Part shown: one piece after another, positions 1 to 6,797 of the stretch
How positions within the stretch are numbered: position 1 is the first letter of the stretch
How the letters are laid out: each line of letters starts with the position of its first letter
DNA from: Chloroflexota bacterium
GTDB taxonomy: Bacteria; Chloroflexota; Anaerolineae; Anaerolineales; UBA4823
Assembly: GCA_017860725.1 (NCBI GenBank)
Contig: JAGDMX010000248.1
Span: forward strand, 1 to 9,707
Reading direction: 5' to 3'
Length of the DNA: 9,707 nucleotides
Position numbers and translations under genes: made by a program
Notes under the pieces: model-generated
The model's database searches: none
Told to the model about the DNA's origin: nothing
Seen by the model: the letters and a program-made list of their open reading frames with translations, nothing else

Positions 1-2866
1 TGTATTGTGGGTCTCCGGACCCAAGCGAGTCTTTAAAATTGTCTGTGATCCCCAAAGTATTATCAACATAAATTCTTAACATTGTTGTGTTGGGATCAAT
101 TTCAAAGCGTATCGTATGCCAAGTTTTCTCATCCAATATCTTTGTATAAAGGTTACCACCTGAATAATTGCATGATATTTTTATATCTGGCCAGTTAGAT
201 AAAGAGCAAATTGGATCAATCCATTGTGGATTGGTTGATTCGATAATTGCATAAGCAAAACCTTCTTGATTAGCGTCTATATTCATTTGTAGTTCGATGG
301 TTGTTGGCTTCGTTATCGGAAATGATTTTCTTATCACCAGCTGCACACCGGTACCGGGTACATTATTGATGAGGTTCATCACACCGTAATTCTGGGATGC
401 ATAATTGGCTTCAAAATCCCTTTCTGCATATTGCCATAATAATGGGTTAAATCCACCGTTATATGACTGATCGTTGAAATCGTCATATATCGGCAGGTCA
501 AGCACCCCCATATCCTTCAACCCGGAGTACAGCCAGGTGATGATCACCACCAGCGCCAGCCCGCCGGCAGTGAAATACAGCCAGCGAGGAATATGCCCGG
601 CAACCGGTGTCTTTGCCTGGGCTTCCAGCCTACGTTGCGCCTTTCCGGCCACGTTCTTGCGGTCGCGAAAGCCGGGATCCTGGGAAGCGATCTCCCCCCA
701 GGCATCTAGCGCCGCCTGGTATTGGCCGGCTTTGAGCAGCCTTACTGCTTCGTTATAGCGATCATCCAGTGCTTTTTGTCGCTCTTGCTCGGCCTGTGAC
801 TCGGCTTGCTTTTCACCCAGGCGCTCCAGCCCTTCCTGGGCCTGCTCGCCAATCCCCAACGGATCTTGGAATTTATCATCAAGAGCCCGGATCTGGTACA
901 GCACTCCCAGGGCAGCCTGGTACTCACCCTTAGCCAGGTAGCTTTCCGCATGTCGGTATAGAACCGCAATTTTATCCTGCTTTTCCTGCTCTTGTTTCTG
1001 GCGCTCTTGCTCTTCGGCCAGGCGCGCTTCGCGCTCCACCTGGGCTTTACGCTCACTATGCGCCCGCCCCAGCAACTCAACTGTCTTGCGGTAGCCGCGC
1101 TGCTGCTCCTGGATTTGCAACAGGTGCGCTTCAGCCGCCTCCCACTGTCCGGCATCCATCTCGACCAAAGCCTGCTCATAGCGGCCGTCCAGCTCCTGCT
1201 GGCGCTGCAGGGCAATGACTGCTTCCTGTGCCTTCGCTCTCAAACCGGACGGGTCGTAATAATCGGGCTGCAAGGCATCGATGGAGGCAAACACGCTCAA
1301 GACCGCCTGCCATTTTTGGCTCTCGCCCAGGCTGAGCGCCTGTGTGTACAGCTCCGCCAGGCGCTGCTGGTGCTGGACAGCGCTCAGGCGGCTGGCAGCC
1401 TGCAGGTAATTCGGATCGACTTCGAGCAACGCCTCCAATGCAATGGCCGCTTCAGCCCAGTTGCTGGCCTGCTCGGCATCCCCGGCTTGCCGCTCCAATT
1501 GGAGCAGTTTTTGCTGGCGGTAGACCTCTTCCAGCCGGGCAGCCACCTCGGCATTCTCTGGCTGCAGCTCCAGCACGCCCTGGAAGCAGGCGGCTGCCCA
1601 CTCCCAATCCTTGAGCCAGTAAGCCTCCAGCCCGTCATTGTAGCGCTTCTTGATCTTTTCTTCCGTCTCGCGGTCGAGGCTACGGGTTGGGCCGGTGGTG
1701 GGCTTGCGGGTGAGTTTTTCAGCGGACGGGATGGCATCTTTACCCAGGGTAAAAATCACACCCTCTGGGGAGCGCATGAACAATACCGGAGTCCCCCATT
1801 CCAAGGTCTCCGGCTCTGCCAGGCGAATGGCGCGCCGCCCTTCCGCCACAGCTTCGTCCACCGGGCGGCCGCGTGCTAGCAAACCATAAAATTTCTGCGA
1901 GAAAGTCACTGCCCCGCGATCGGAGATCGGGAACTGCATGGCGACAACCGCCGGGACGCCGGCCATCACCAACGCTGAGGCCACCCCCGCAAAAGGATCG
2001 CGGCCGGCCTGCCGTGACAGGCGGGCTGTTTCGCAGGCATTCAGGAACACCAGCCGCAAGTTGGCTGCATCGTGCAGCAGCACGCCCAGGGTGCGCCCGT
2101 CCAGCAGTTCGGAGTAGCCCTGCTCGTTCTCCAGCAGCAGGGCACCATCGCCGCTGTTCTCGTCAAAGCCGCCATGCCCCATGTAATGCAGGGCGTGGTA
2201 TTGTCCATCGGACAAGCGCTCCTGCAGCGCCATCGGCGTGGCGTGCACTAGGGAGTCGGCTTGCACGTTTTCCAGGCGCCCCAGGCAGTCATCCATCCGC
2301 TGGCGCTCGGACTCCAGGTCCAGGCGCGGGTAGTCACCTGGATCGGACGAGACTACCAGGATGCGCAGCGGTGGCTGCAACATCAGTGGTGTGTAGGGTC
2401 GTTGGACGTCCAGGTAGCGCAGGATGGGGGTGAAACGTGACAGATTGAGAAAATCGCGGGTTTCCTTGCGGTACAGGTACTCCCAGGGCAACGAGACCAG
2501 CGTCGCCAGGCTGGGATCTTCCGGATCGATGTGCAGCTTGATGCGCAGGCCGCGCTCCTGGCCGTGCAGCATCCCCAGCGAGCGGTCCAGCAAAGACAGT
2601 ACCGGTCCGCTGAACAAAGCAGTGAATAATTGATCGCCGATGCGCTGCGGCAGGCTGGCAACTGCACCGGCAGATACCTGGCGCTGTTGCGGCTGGTGGT
2701 GGCGCACAGCCTCATCCAGATTGGGGGCATATTCGGCTAATTTCTGTGGATCAAAAGGTGGGCGGAACACGCCGCGGCCTTCGCCTGCCGGTGAGCGCAG
2801 CACGATTACCGGATAAGTCTCGCCCTGACGTGGTTCGATCTTGATTGAAAAATCCTCGTACTCCAT
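1..2866 (-). CDS. CHAT-domain (caspase-like) protease with TPR-like repeats, one membrane segment and a C-terminal ConA/LamG-like domain; 3' end cut by window edge
   Basis: I translated the minus strand from ATG at 2866; the frame stays open to base 1 (955 codons, C-terminus missing). Residues 1 to about 370 form a CHAT domain of the caspase/separase clan: LPWEYL in the N-terminal part, YMGHGG with probable catalytic His231, VFLNACETA with probable nucleophile Cys278, and a closing WGTPVLF. Residues 409 to about 745 hold about six helical repeats of the form YxxAxxxxxxxxWxxAxxxLxxI, with a Glu/Gln/Lys-rich stretch in the middle. A basic segment precedes one hydrophobic helix at about 762-783, so the protease should face the cytoplasm. 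Residues from about 795 (YDDFND) resemble a ConA-like lectin/LamG fold, probably extracellular, with Cys887 and Cys899 possibly paired. The DNA of this last domain (1 to about 475) is roughly one-third GC, against about two-thirds upstream. CHAT proteins elsewhere are regulated proteases; the target here is unknown. The fold and catalytic call is firm; the sensing role is inferred. Confidence 0.9.
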   Translation of the reverse strand, partial: MEYEDFSIKIEPRQGETYPVIVLRSPAGEGRGVFRPPFDPQKLAEYAPNLDEAVRHHQPQQRQVSAGAVASLPQRIGDQLFTALFSGPVLSLLDRSLGMLHGQERGLRIKLHIDPEDPSLATLVSLPWEYLYRKETRDFLNLSRFTPILRYLDVQRPYTPLMLQPPLRILVVSSDPGDYPRLDLESERQRMDDCLGRLENVQADSLVHATPMALQERLSDGQYHALHYMGHGGFDENSGDGALLLENEQGYSELLDGRTLGVLLHDAANLRLVFLNACETARLSRQAGRDPFAGVASALVMAGVPAVVAMQFPISDRGAVTFSQKFYGLLARGRPVDEAVAEGRRAIRLAEPETLEWGTPVLFMRSPEGVIFTLGKDAIPSAEKLTRKPTTGPTRSLDRETEEKIKKRYNDGLEAYWLKDWEWAAACFQGVLELQPENAEVAARLEEVYRQQKLLQLERQAGDAEQASNWAEAAIALEALLEVDPNYLQAASRLSAVQHQQRLAELYTQALSLGESQKWQAVLSVFASIDALQPDYYDPSGLRAKAQEAVIALQRQQELDGRYEQALVEMDAGQWEAAEAHLLQIQEQQRGYRKTVELLGRAHSERKAQVEREARLAEEQERQKQEQEKQDKIAVLYRHAESYLAKGEYQAALGVLYQIRALDDKFQDPLGIGEQAQEGLERLGEKQAESQAEQERQKALDDRYNEAVRLLKAGQYQAALDAWGEIASQDPGFRDRKNVAGKAQRRLEAQAKTPVAGHIPRWLYFTAGGLALVVIITWLYSGLKDMGVLDLPIYDDFNDQSYNGGFNPLLWQYAERDFEANYASQNYGVMNLINNVPGTGVQLVIRKSFPITKPTTIELQMNIDANQEGFAYAIIESTNPQWIDPICSLSNWPDIKISCNYSGGNLYTKILDEKTWHTIRFEIDPNTTMLRIYVDNTLGITDNFKDSLGSGDPQY

Positions 2867-2910
2867 CTAGCCCCCGCTTTCGGTCACTTGGAAAACTCGT
2901 TGCCCGTAGG

Positions 2911-2949
2911 TTACGATGATCGTAATCTATATTATCGCATAAAACCTAC
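2911..2949 (-). promoter_or_regulatory. Probable promoter/operator of the CHAT gene with nested palindromes
   Basis: On the minus strand GATAAT (2936-2931) fits a -10 box at five of six positions; I see no convincing -35 box. Directly downstream lies a perfect 15-base palindrome, TTACGATGATCGTAA (2911-2925), with 7-base arms around one central base. A second inverted repeat, GTAGGTT (2906-2912) with AACCTAC (2943-2949), brackets the whole block. A palindrome just after a -10 box is where a repressor dimer often binds, so this may be an operator controlling the CHAT gene. The palindromes are seen directly; the regulatory role is inferred. Confidence 0.4.
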
Positions 2950-3003
2950 AGTTTGGGGGATAAAATTTCCGCCAACCTTCAAAGCTAAAGGTTGAAATAC
3001 GAC

Positions 3004-3031
3004 AAAAAGGGAAGCCTTTCAGCCTCCCTTT
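3004..3031 (-). terminator. Intrinsic terminator of the FKBP gene
   Basis: Read on the minus strand, AAAGGGAGGCT (3031-3021), a GAAA tetraloop (3020-3017) and GGCTTCCCTTT (3016-3006) form an 11-pair stem, followed by a run of T to 3004. Two of the pairs are G-U in the minus-strand RNA and would be A-C mismatches in the plus-strand RNA, which fixes the orientation. It ends transcripts from the FKBP gene about 150 bases after its stop and separates it from the CHAT gene. Confidence 0.85.
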
Positions 3032-3048
3032 GACATCAGTTCTGAAAA

Positions 3049-3119
3049 GATTGCTTCGAGCGGAAGAGAACCGCCTCGGAAGGACACTCTCCCCGCATGC
3101 CAGTGCGAGCGAAGCAATC
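3049..3119. repeat. Imperfect inverted-repeat element, dispersed-repeat-like
   Basis: GATTGCTTCG (3049-3058) and its exact complement CGAAGCAATC (3110-3119) bracket 51 bases. From memory, CGAAGCAATC is one end of a palindromic dispersed repeat found in several bacterial genomes, whose other end reads TGTCATTGCGAGGA. A related element lies at 8043-8149. The element sits between the FKBP stop and its terminator, so it would be part of the 3' untranslated RNA. No open reading frame or transposase is associated. Confidence 0.55.
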
Positions 3120-3181
3120 CCAGATTTTTCCCTATAGATGATCAGGTCACGCTGTTTATCGCTATGATATGATCGATGACA

Positions 3182-4441
3182 CTACGGCTGGATTTCTAGT
3201 AGCTCGATGTCGAAGATCAGCGTTGCCCCGGGGGGGATCACACTGCCCGCACCGGCATCGCCATAAGCCAACTCGGCCGGGACGCGCAGCTGGCGCTTGC
3301 CGCCTACTTTCATGGTTGCCACGCCCTCATCCCAGCCCGGGATGACGCCGCCCTCACCCAGGACGAACGAGAACGGCTCGTTGCGATCCACCGAGCTATC
3401 GAACTGCGTGCCGTCTTCTAGCCAGCCGGTGTAATGCACCACAACCGTTTGTCCAGCCTGGGGCGTCTCGCCCGTGCCTTCCTCGATGTCGTAGTATTGC
3501 AAGCCGCTTTCAGTAGTCGTATAGTTGTTGGGGTCGACCTCACTCATCTTGACCGGCTCATTGATATCGGTCAGCTCGATTTCCATAATCAGCGTCGAGT
3601 TGGCCGGGATGGTGGCGCTCGCCTGGTCACCTAGTGCCAGCTCGGGTGGGATCACCAGCAGGCGTTTTCCGCCCACTTTCATGCCGGTTACACCTTCATC
3701 CCACCCCGGGAAGACTGTATCGCCGCGCCCAACAACAAACGTGACCGGCTGGTTGCCGGCTGAGCTCAATATGTACGAATTGGCATCGTCGCCCGCCACC
3801 CAAACGGTATAGTGTGTAGTCACAGTGCTGTTGGCAGCGGCTTCACCACCGTCGCCCTCGGTGAGATCGTAGTACTTCAGACCGCTCTCAGTAGTCGTGA
3901 GATCGGACTCTGCCACCTCGCTGGGTTGGGGTGGCTCATCCACCGAAAGCAACTCGACATCCAAGACGACCTGGCTATTGGGCGGGATGGCACCATATCC
4001 CTCCTCGCCAAAGGCCAGATCGGGGGGTAATACCATTTTGGCTTTACCGCCGGCTTTCATCAAGGCCAGGCCTTCTTCCCAGCCCGGGAGCAGCTCGTTG
4101 CGCCCCAGAACCACCGTGATGGCCTGCCCATTCTGCAGACTGTTGGCGATTTCTGTGCCGTCGGCCAGCGAAATGACCGCGTTCATGCTCACCAGGTCGC
4201 CCGCCACCGGGGCGCGCCCGCTGCCTGGATCCACCTCGAGATACTGCAAGCCGCTGTCGGTCGTGGTGGCTCCTTCCAGGACAATTGGCTCTGCAGTAGG
4301 CACTGCGGTCGGCTCGTCGCTGGTTGCCGTCGACTCCAGGACCGCCGGATCCACCACTTGTGTCGCCGGCTGGCAGGCTGCCAGGGCGATCGTGAACAGC
4401 AGGACGATTGTCCCAATGATCCAATAATGATTTCTTTTCAC
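3182..4441 (-). CDS. Lipoprotein with three tandem FKBP-type peptidyl-prolyl isomerase domains
   Basis: The 419-residue product is an extracytoplasmic foldase candidate that would catalyse cis-trans isomerisation of X-Pro bonds. Start is GTG at 4441, with AGGAG (4452-4448) six bases upstream. A short basic N-terminus, a hydrophobic helix and the lipobox LAAC (Cys23) indicate a lipoprotein. A Thr/Pro/Glu-rich linker (about 24-58) leads to three FKBP domains at about 59-166, 182-293 and 308-417, each opening with TTT(D/E)SGL. The third keeps the FKBP12-type active-site set: Tyr337 (VVHYTGW), Phe347-Asp348 (FDSS), Phe358, Val366-Ile367-x-x-Trp370, Tyr393 and Phe410. The first lacks the initial Tyr and the FD pair; the second keeps HYT but lacks FD and has Leu at the AYG tyrosine. 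Only the third is therefore likely to be a full enzyme; the others may bind clients. It has its own promoter and terminator and is divergent from the exporter operon. Confidence 0.95.
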   Translation of the reverse strand: MKRNHYWIIGTIVLLFTIALAACQPATQVVDPAVLESTATSDEPTAVPTAEPIVLEGATTTDSGLQYLEVDPGSGRAPVAGDLVSMNAVISLADGTEIANSLQNGQAITVVLGRNELLPGWEEGLALMKAGGKAKMVLPPDLAFGEEGYGAIPPNSQVVLDVELLSVDEPPQPSEVAESDLTTTESGLKYYDLTEGDGGEAAANSTVTTHYTVWVAGDDANSYILSSAGNQPVTFVVGRGDTVFPGWDEGVTGMKVGGKRLLVIPPELALGDQASATIPANSTLIMEIELTDINEPVKMSEVDPNNYTTTESGLQYYDIEEGTGETPQAGQTVVVHYTGWLEDGTQFDSSVDRNEPFSFVLGEGGVIPGWDEGVATMKVGGKRQLRVPAELAYGDAGAGSVIPPGATLIFDIELLEIQP

Positions 4442-4452
4442 TTTATGCTCCT

Positions 4453-4856
4453 ATTGTTTAATTGACGGTTTGAGGTGAGGCATCCGGCAGCCCCGCAACT
4501 GGAATCGGCGGTTGCCCCTCCTGAATCAAAGGTCGATGCATTGTATCACGCTTCCCCCAAGGGTGAATAAAAACACAGCTTATCGAAATATTAAACTCAC
4601 TCCCAGATGAATGCAGATTTTCATCCCAGATCTGCGGAGCTCCCTGGACGGGGTACAGCATGCCATGGTAGCACCTCGTGCGCAGGTTCATCTCTGAGAT
4701 GATGCCTAGTAGCACAATGGTCCGGCTACACATCATCATCACGATACATTGTGTCCGTCTAATCACACAATCTCCCAATCAATTCTTCACAATTTCTAAA
4801 CATTTATTGTTTATTATTGATAAAAATGCAAAGCTTTGTCTTGGGAGAGAAGAAAG
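4453..4856. other. Divergent intergenic region between FKBP gene and exporter operon
   Basis: About 400 bases without a credible gene; open frames here (for example 4458-4778 on the minus strand) lack an initiation signal and protein-like composition. It holds the FKBP promoter (minus strand), a perfect 15-base palindrome TCATCTCTGAGATGA (4688-4702), an AT-rich stretch from about 4780 to 4828, the 10-base palindrome CAAAGCTTTG (4829-4838), and GGGAGA as a ribosome binding site ahead of ATG 4857. The exporter promoter must lie in the AT-rich part, but I see no pair of boxes good enough to name. Confidence 0.6.
4540..4567 (-). promoter_or_regulatory. Extended -10 promoter of the FKBP lipoprotein gene
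   Basis: On the minus strand TACAAT (4545-4540) is preceded by TG and one base (TGATACAAT), an extended -10 element. TTCACC (4567-4562), four of six matches to the -35 consensus, lies 16 bases upstream. This would give a leader of roughly 90 bases before the GTG start. Confidence 0.55.
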
Positions 4857-4997
4857 ATGTTCAAAAATAAAATCTTCTGGATAGTGACCGTCGTCTTGAT
4901 CCTGGCACTGGCCGGTGGCGGATATTATTATTACTCGACTAAATTTGTCGACACGGCCTCTGGGACATCGACGCCACCATCTCGGATGCCGAGCTGA
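4857..4997 (+). pseudogene. N-terminal signal-anchor fragment of the exporter adaptor, separated by a deletion/frameshift
   Basis: ATG at 4857 follows GGGAGA with good spacing. It opens a 46-codon frame with a lysine-bearing start, a hydrophobic helix and a run of four tyrosines (GGYYYYST), typical of the N-terminal anchor of HlyD/MacA/YknX-type adaptors. The frame stops at TGA 4995-4997. The continuation of the adaptor is in the frame one base back, which first becomes open at 4943 and looks homologous from about 4955 (GLWDID). The segment normally found between the anchor and that point, the RGDL strand and first half of the lipoyl domain, is absent. This looks like a deletion of an estimated 50-60 codons that also broke the frame, rather than a single-base slip. 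Confidence 0.75.
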
Positions 4998-4999
4998 AC

Positions 5000-6031
5000 G
5001 TGATCAAAGCCCAGCAAACCCTGGACGACCTGTACGCCGGTACCGAGACCAACCGCGCCAATGCACTGAACAACATCGCCACCTATGCCCAGGACGTGCG
5101 CGACGCCCAGTACACGCTGGATAACTACTCCCTGCCGCTGATCCTGCAAGGCATGGACGCTATCGAAGCGCTGGATAAGATGAAAGCCGAGCTTGATGCA
5201 GCCACGGCCGCCTTTGAGCCTTACCGCTATTATGCCGTCACCAATGATACCCGCCAGGAGCTGCTGGAGGCGCTGACCAATGCCCAGACTAATTACGATG
5301 CCGCCGTCAAGCGCCTGAATTACGAGTATGCCCTGCAGGTCGCTCAGGCCAACCTGGCTGAGGCCCGCAAGGAGTACGACCAGTACAAGGATGGCCCGGC
5401 TGCCGACGACCTGGCGCTGGCCCAGGCCGAGCTGGCCAACGCCGAAGCTAAACTCGCTCTGGCCAAGGAAAACCAATCCATTATCGACCTGGTCGCCCCG
5501 ATCGACGGTACGGTCATGTCGGTTGATGCCACCATTGGCGAGGCGCTCAGCGCCACCAGCATCATCACCCTGGCCGACCTGAAGACTCCCATGCTGGAGG
5601 TCTACCTGGATGAGACCGACCTGGACAAAGCCGTGGTTGGCAATGAAGCCGAAGTCGTTTTTGATGCCTTGCCCGACCGCATATTCACCGGGAAGGTCGT
5701 CAGCGTCAGCCCTGGCCTGGAGACTGTCCAAAACACCATCGCCGTCAAGACCCTGGTGCAGCTTGATCCGGAAAGTGTGGATGTCAATCTGCCGGTAGGA
5801 TTAAATGCCGCGGTGGATATTATCTCCGGGCAGGCGCTGAATGCCGTGCTGGTGCCGGTGGAGTCGTTGCGTGACCTGGGTGATGGTCAGTATGCTGTCT
5901 TCGTAGTCGAGAACGGTGAGCCGGTGCTGCGTGTGGTGCAGGTAGGCTTAATGGATATCACCTCCGCCGAGATTCTCTCCGGCCTGCAGGCTGGTGAGAC
6001 CGTCACCACCGGCATCGTCCAGACTCAATAG
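5000..6031 (+). CDS. HlyD/MacA/YknX-type membrane fusion (adaptor) protein of an ABC exporter, main part; N-terminus lost
   Basis: The adaptor links the exporter's permease to the outside. The longest frame begins at GTG 5000 (343 residues), but this start has no ribosome binding site and lies inside a conserved helix; the frame is open from 4943. Residues 1-160 (from GTG) are an Ala/Leu/Glu-rich coiled-coil hairpin. Residues 163-193 (LVAPIDGTVMS) are the second half of the lipoyl domain, about 197-275 the beta-barrel, and about 276-340 the membrane-proximal domain. The first lipoyl half and the anchor are missing from this frame (see the fragment at 4857-4997). Its TAG stop overlaps AGGAGG, the ribosome binding site of the ATPase gene, so the genes are co-transcribed. 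As read, it would give a soluble, anchorless, probably non-functional adaptor. The family call is firm; whether the break is biological or an assembly error is open. Confidence 0.8.
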   Translation: MIKAQQTLDDLYAGTETNRANALNNIATYAQDVRDAQYTLDNYSLPLILQGMDAIEALDKMKAELDAATAAFEPYRYYAVTNDTRQELLEALTNAQTNYDAAVKRLNYEYALQVAQANLAEARKEYDQYKDGPAADDLALAQAELANAEAKLALAKENQSIIDLVAPIDGTVMSVDATIGEALSATSIITLADLKTPMLEVYLDETDLDKAVVGNEAEVVFDALPDRIFTGKVVSVSPGLETVQNTIAVKTLVQLDPESVDVNLPVGLNAAVDIISGQALNAVLVPVESLRDLGDGQYAVFVVENGEPVLRVVQVGLMDITSAEILSGLQAGETVTTGIVQTQ

Positions 6032-6041
6032 GAGGCGCTGA

Positions 6042-6797
6042 ATGGCCGATCAAACCATTATTCACACCGAAAGCCTGACCAAAATTTACGGCATGGGTGA
6101 AATCCAGGTGAAAGCGCTGGATGGAGTCGACCTGGAGATCCGAGAGAACGAGTTCGTCGCCGTGATGGGTCCTTCCGGTTCCGGCAAAAGTACCTTGATG
6201 AACATCCTGGGCTGCCTGGATCGCCCGACCGAAGGGCGTTACATTCTGGCAGGCGAGGACATCAGTGGATTGAGCAAATCGCAATTGGCGCGCATCCGCA
6301 ATCAGCGCATCGGTTTTGTCTTTCAATCCTACAACCTGCTGCCCAATACCACCGCTCTGGAAAATGTCATGTTGCCGATGATTTACAACCGCAATAATGG
6401 ACACCAGAGCGCCGTTGAGCAGAAAGAGAAAGCCCTGGCCATGCTTGAGCTGGTCAACCTGAGCGACCGCATCCACCACCACCCCAAGGAGTTATCCGGT
6501 GGGCAGATGCAGCGCGTCGCTATAGCCCGGGCGCTGATCAACGACCCCGTGCTGATCCTGGCAGACGAGCCAACCGGTAATCTGGACTCGAAAGCCGGCC
6601 AGGAAATTATGGGGTTGATGCGTGACTTGCACTCCCGCGGCAGCACGATTGTGATGGTCACCCACGAAAACGACATCGCCGCCCACGCCCAGCGGGTGAT
6701 CCACTTCCGTGATGGGCATATCGAGAGCGATCAGCTCAACGGCCATAAAACACCACACCCCAACCTGGCGCAGGAGGCAAACGATGCATCCCAGTAA
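6042..6797 (+). CDS. ABC exporter ATP-binding protein, MacB/LolD/YknY family
   Basis: This 251-residue nucleotide-binding subunit hydrolyses ATP to drive the FtsX/MacB-type permease encoded next. All motifs are intact: Walker A GPSGSGKST (43-51), Q-loop Gln95 in FVFQSYNLL, signature LSGGQ (151-155), Walker B LILADE (171-176) with catalytic Glu176, D-loop GNLD, and switch His208 in MVTHEND. The length is normal for the family, with a polar tail of about 20 residues after the core. AGGAGG (6030-6035) sits seven bases before the ATG and overlaps the adaptor stop, and the 3' end overlaps the permease start. Families of this type export peptides, antibiotics or lipoproteins, or do mechanotransmission; the substrate cannot be read from sequence. 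Confidence 0.97.
   Translation: MADQTIIHTESLTKIYGMGEIQVKALDGVDLEIRENEFVAVMGPSGSGKSTLMNILGCLDRPTEGRYILAGEDISGLSKSQLARIRNQRIGFVFQSYNLLPNTTALENVMLPMIYNRNNGHQSAVEQKEKALAMLELVNLSDRIHHHPKELSGGQMQRVAIARALINDPVLILADEPTGNLDSKAGQEIMGLMRDLHSRGSTIVMVTHENDIAAHAQRVIHFRDGHIESDQLNGHKTPHPNLAQEANDASQ

Larger units (their letters stand above)
2867..3181. other. Intergenic region between CHAT gene and FKBP gene
   Basis: This is 315 bases without a credible gene. Reading along the minus strand from the FKBP stop, it holds an imperfect inverted-repeat element (3119-3049), a strong intrinsic terminator (3031-3004), then an AT-rich promoter-like stretch with nested palindromes (2949-2911) leading to the CHAT start. 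Each is listed separately. No strong Shine-Dalgarno sequence is obvious directly before the ATG at 2866; the upstream bases on the minus strand read AAAGCGGGGGCTAG. Confidence 0.7.

Noticed and set aside
992..1879. Long plus-strand open frame (295 codons)
   Set aside because: It is a mirror of the CHAT gene's repeat region; Leu/Gln-rich composition comes from reversed codons, and no binding site or family motif is present.
4458..4778. Minus-strand open frame of 106 codons in the divergent intergenic region
   Set aside because: No binding site, no motif, and it overlaps the FKBP promoter and an operator-like palindrome.
4829..4838. CAAAGCTTTG palindrome before the adaptor gene
   Set aside because: Ten bases in an AT-rich stretch is close to chance expectation and no second copy was seen.
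4938..4997. Programmed -1 frameshift joining the two adaptor frames
   Set aside because: AAATTTG at 4941-4947 is read as AAA TTT in the zero frame, which does not fit the XXY YYZ slip pattern, and a domain segment is missing, which a slip would not explain.
4931..5731. Minus-strand open frame (266 codons) opposite the adaptor gene
   Set aside because: The plus strand clearly encodes the coiled-coil adaptor here; the minus frame has no recognisable motif and shows the Gly/Leu/Val/Gln bias of an antisense shadow.
6709..6783. Upstream ATG for the permease gene
   Set aside because: It lies inside the ATPase gene without a binding site and adds residues unlike the family; AGGAGG before ATG 6784 decides the start.
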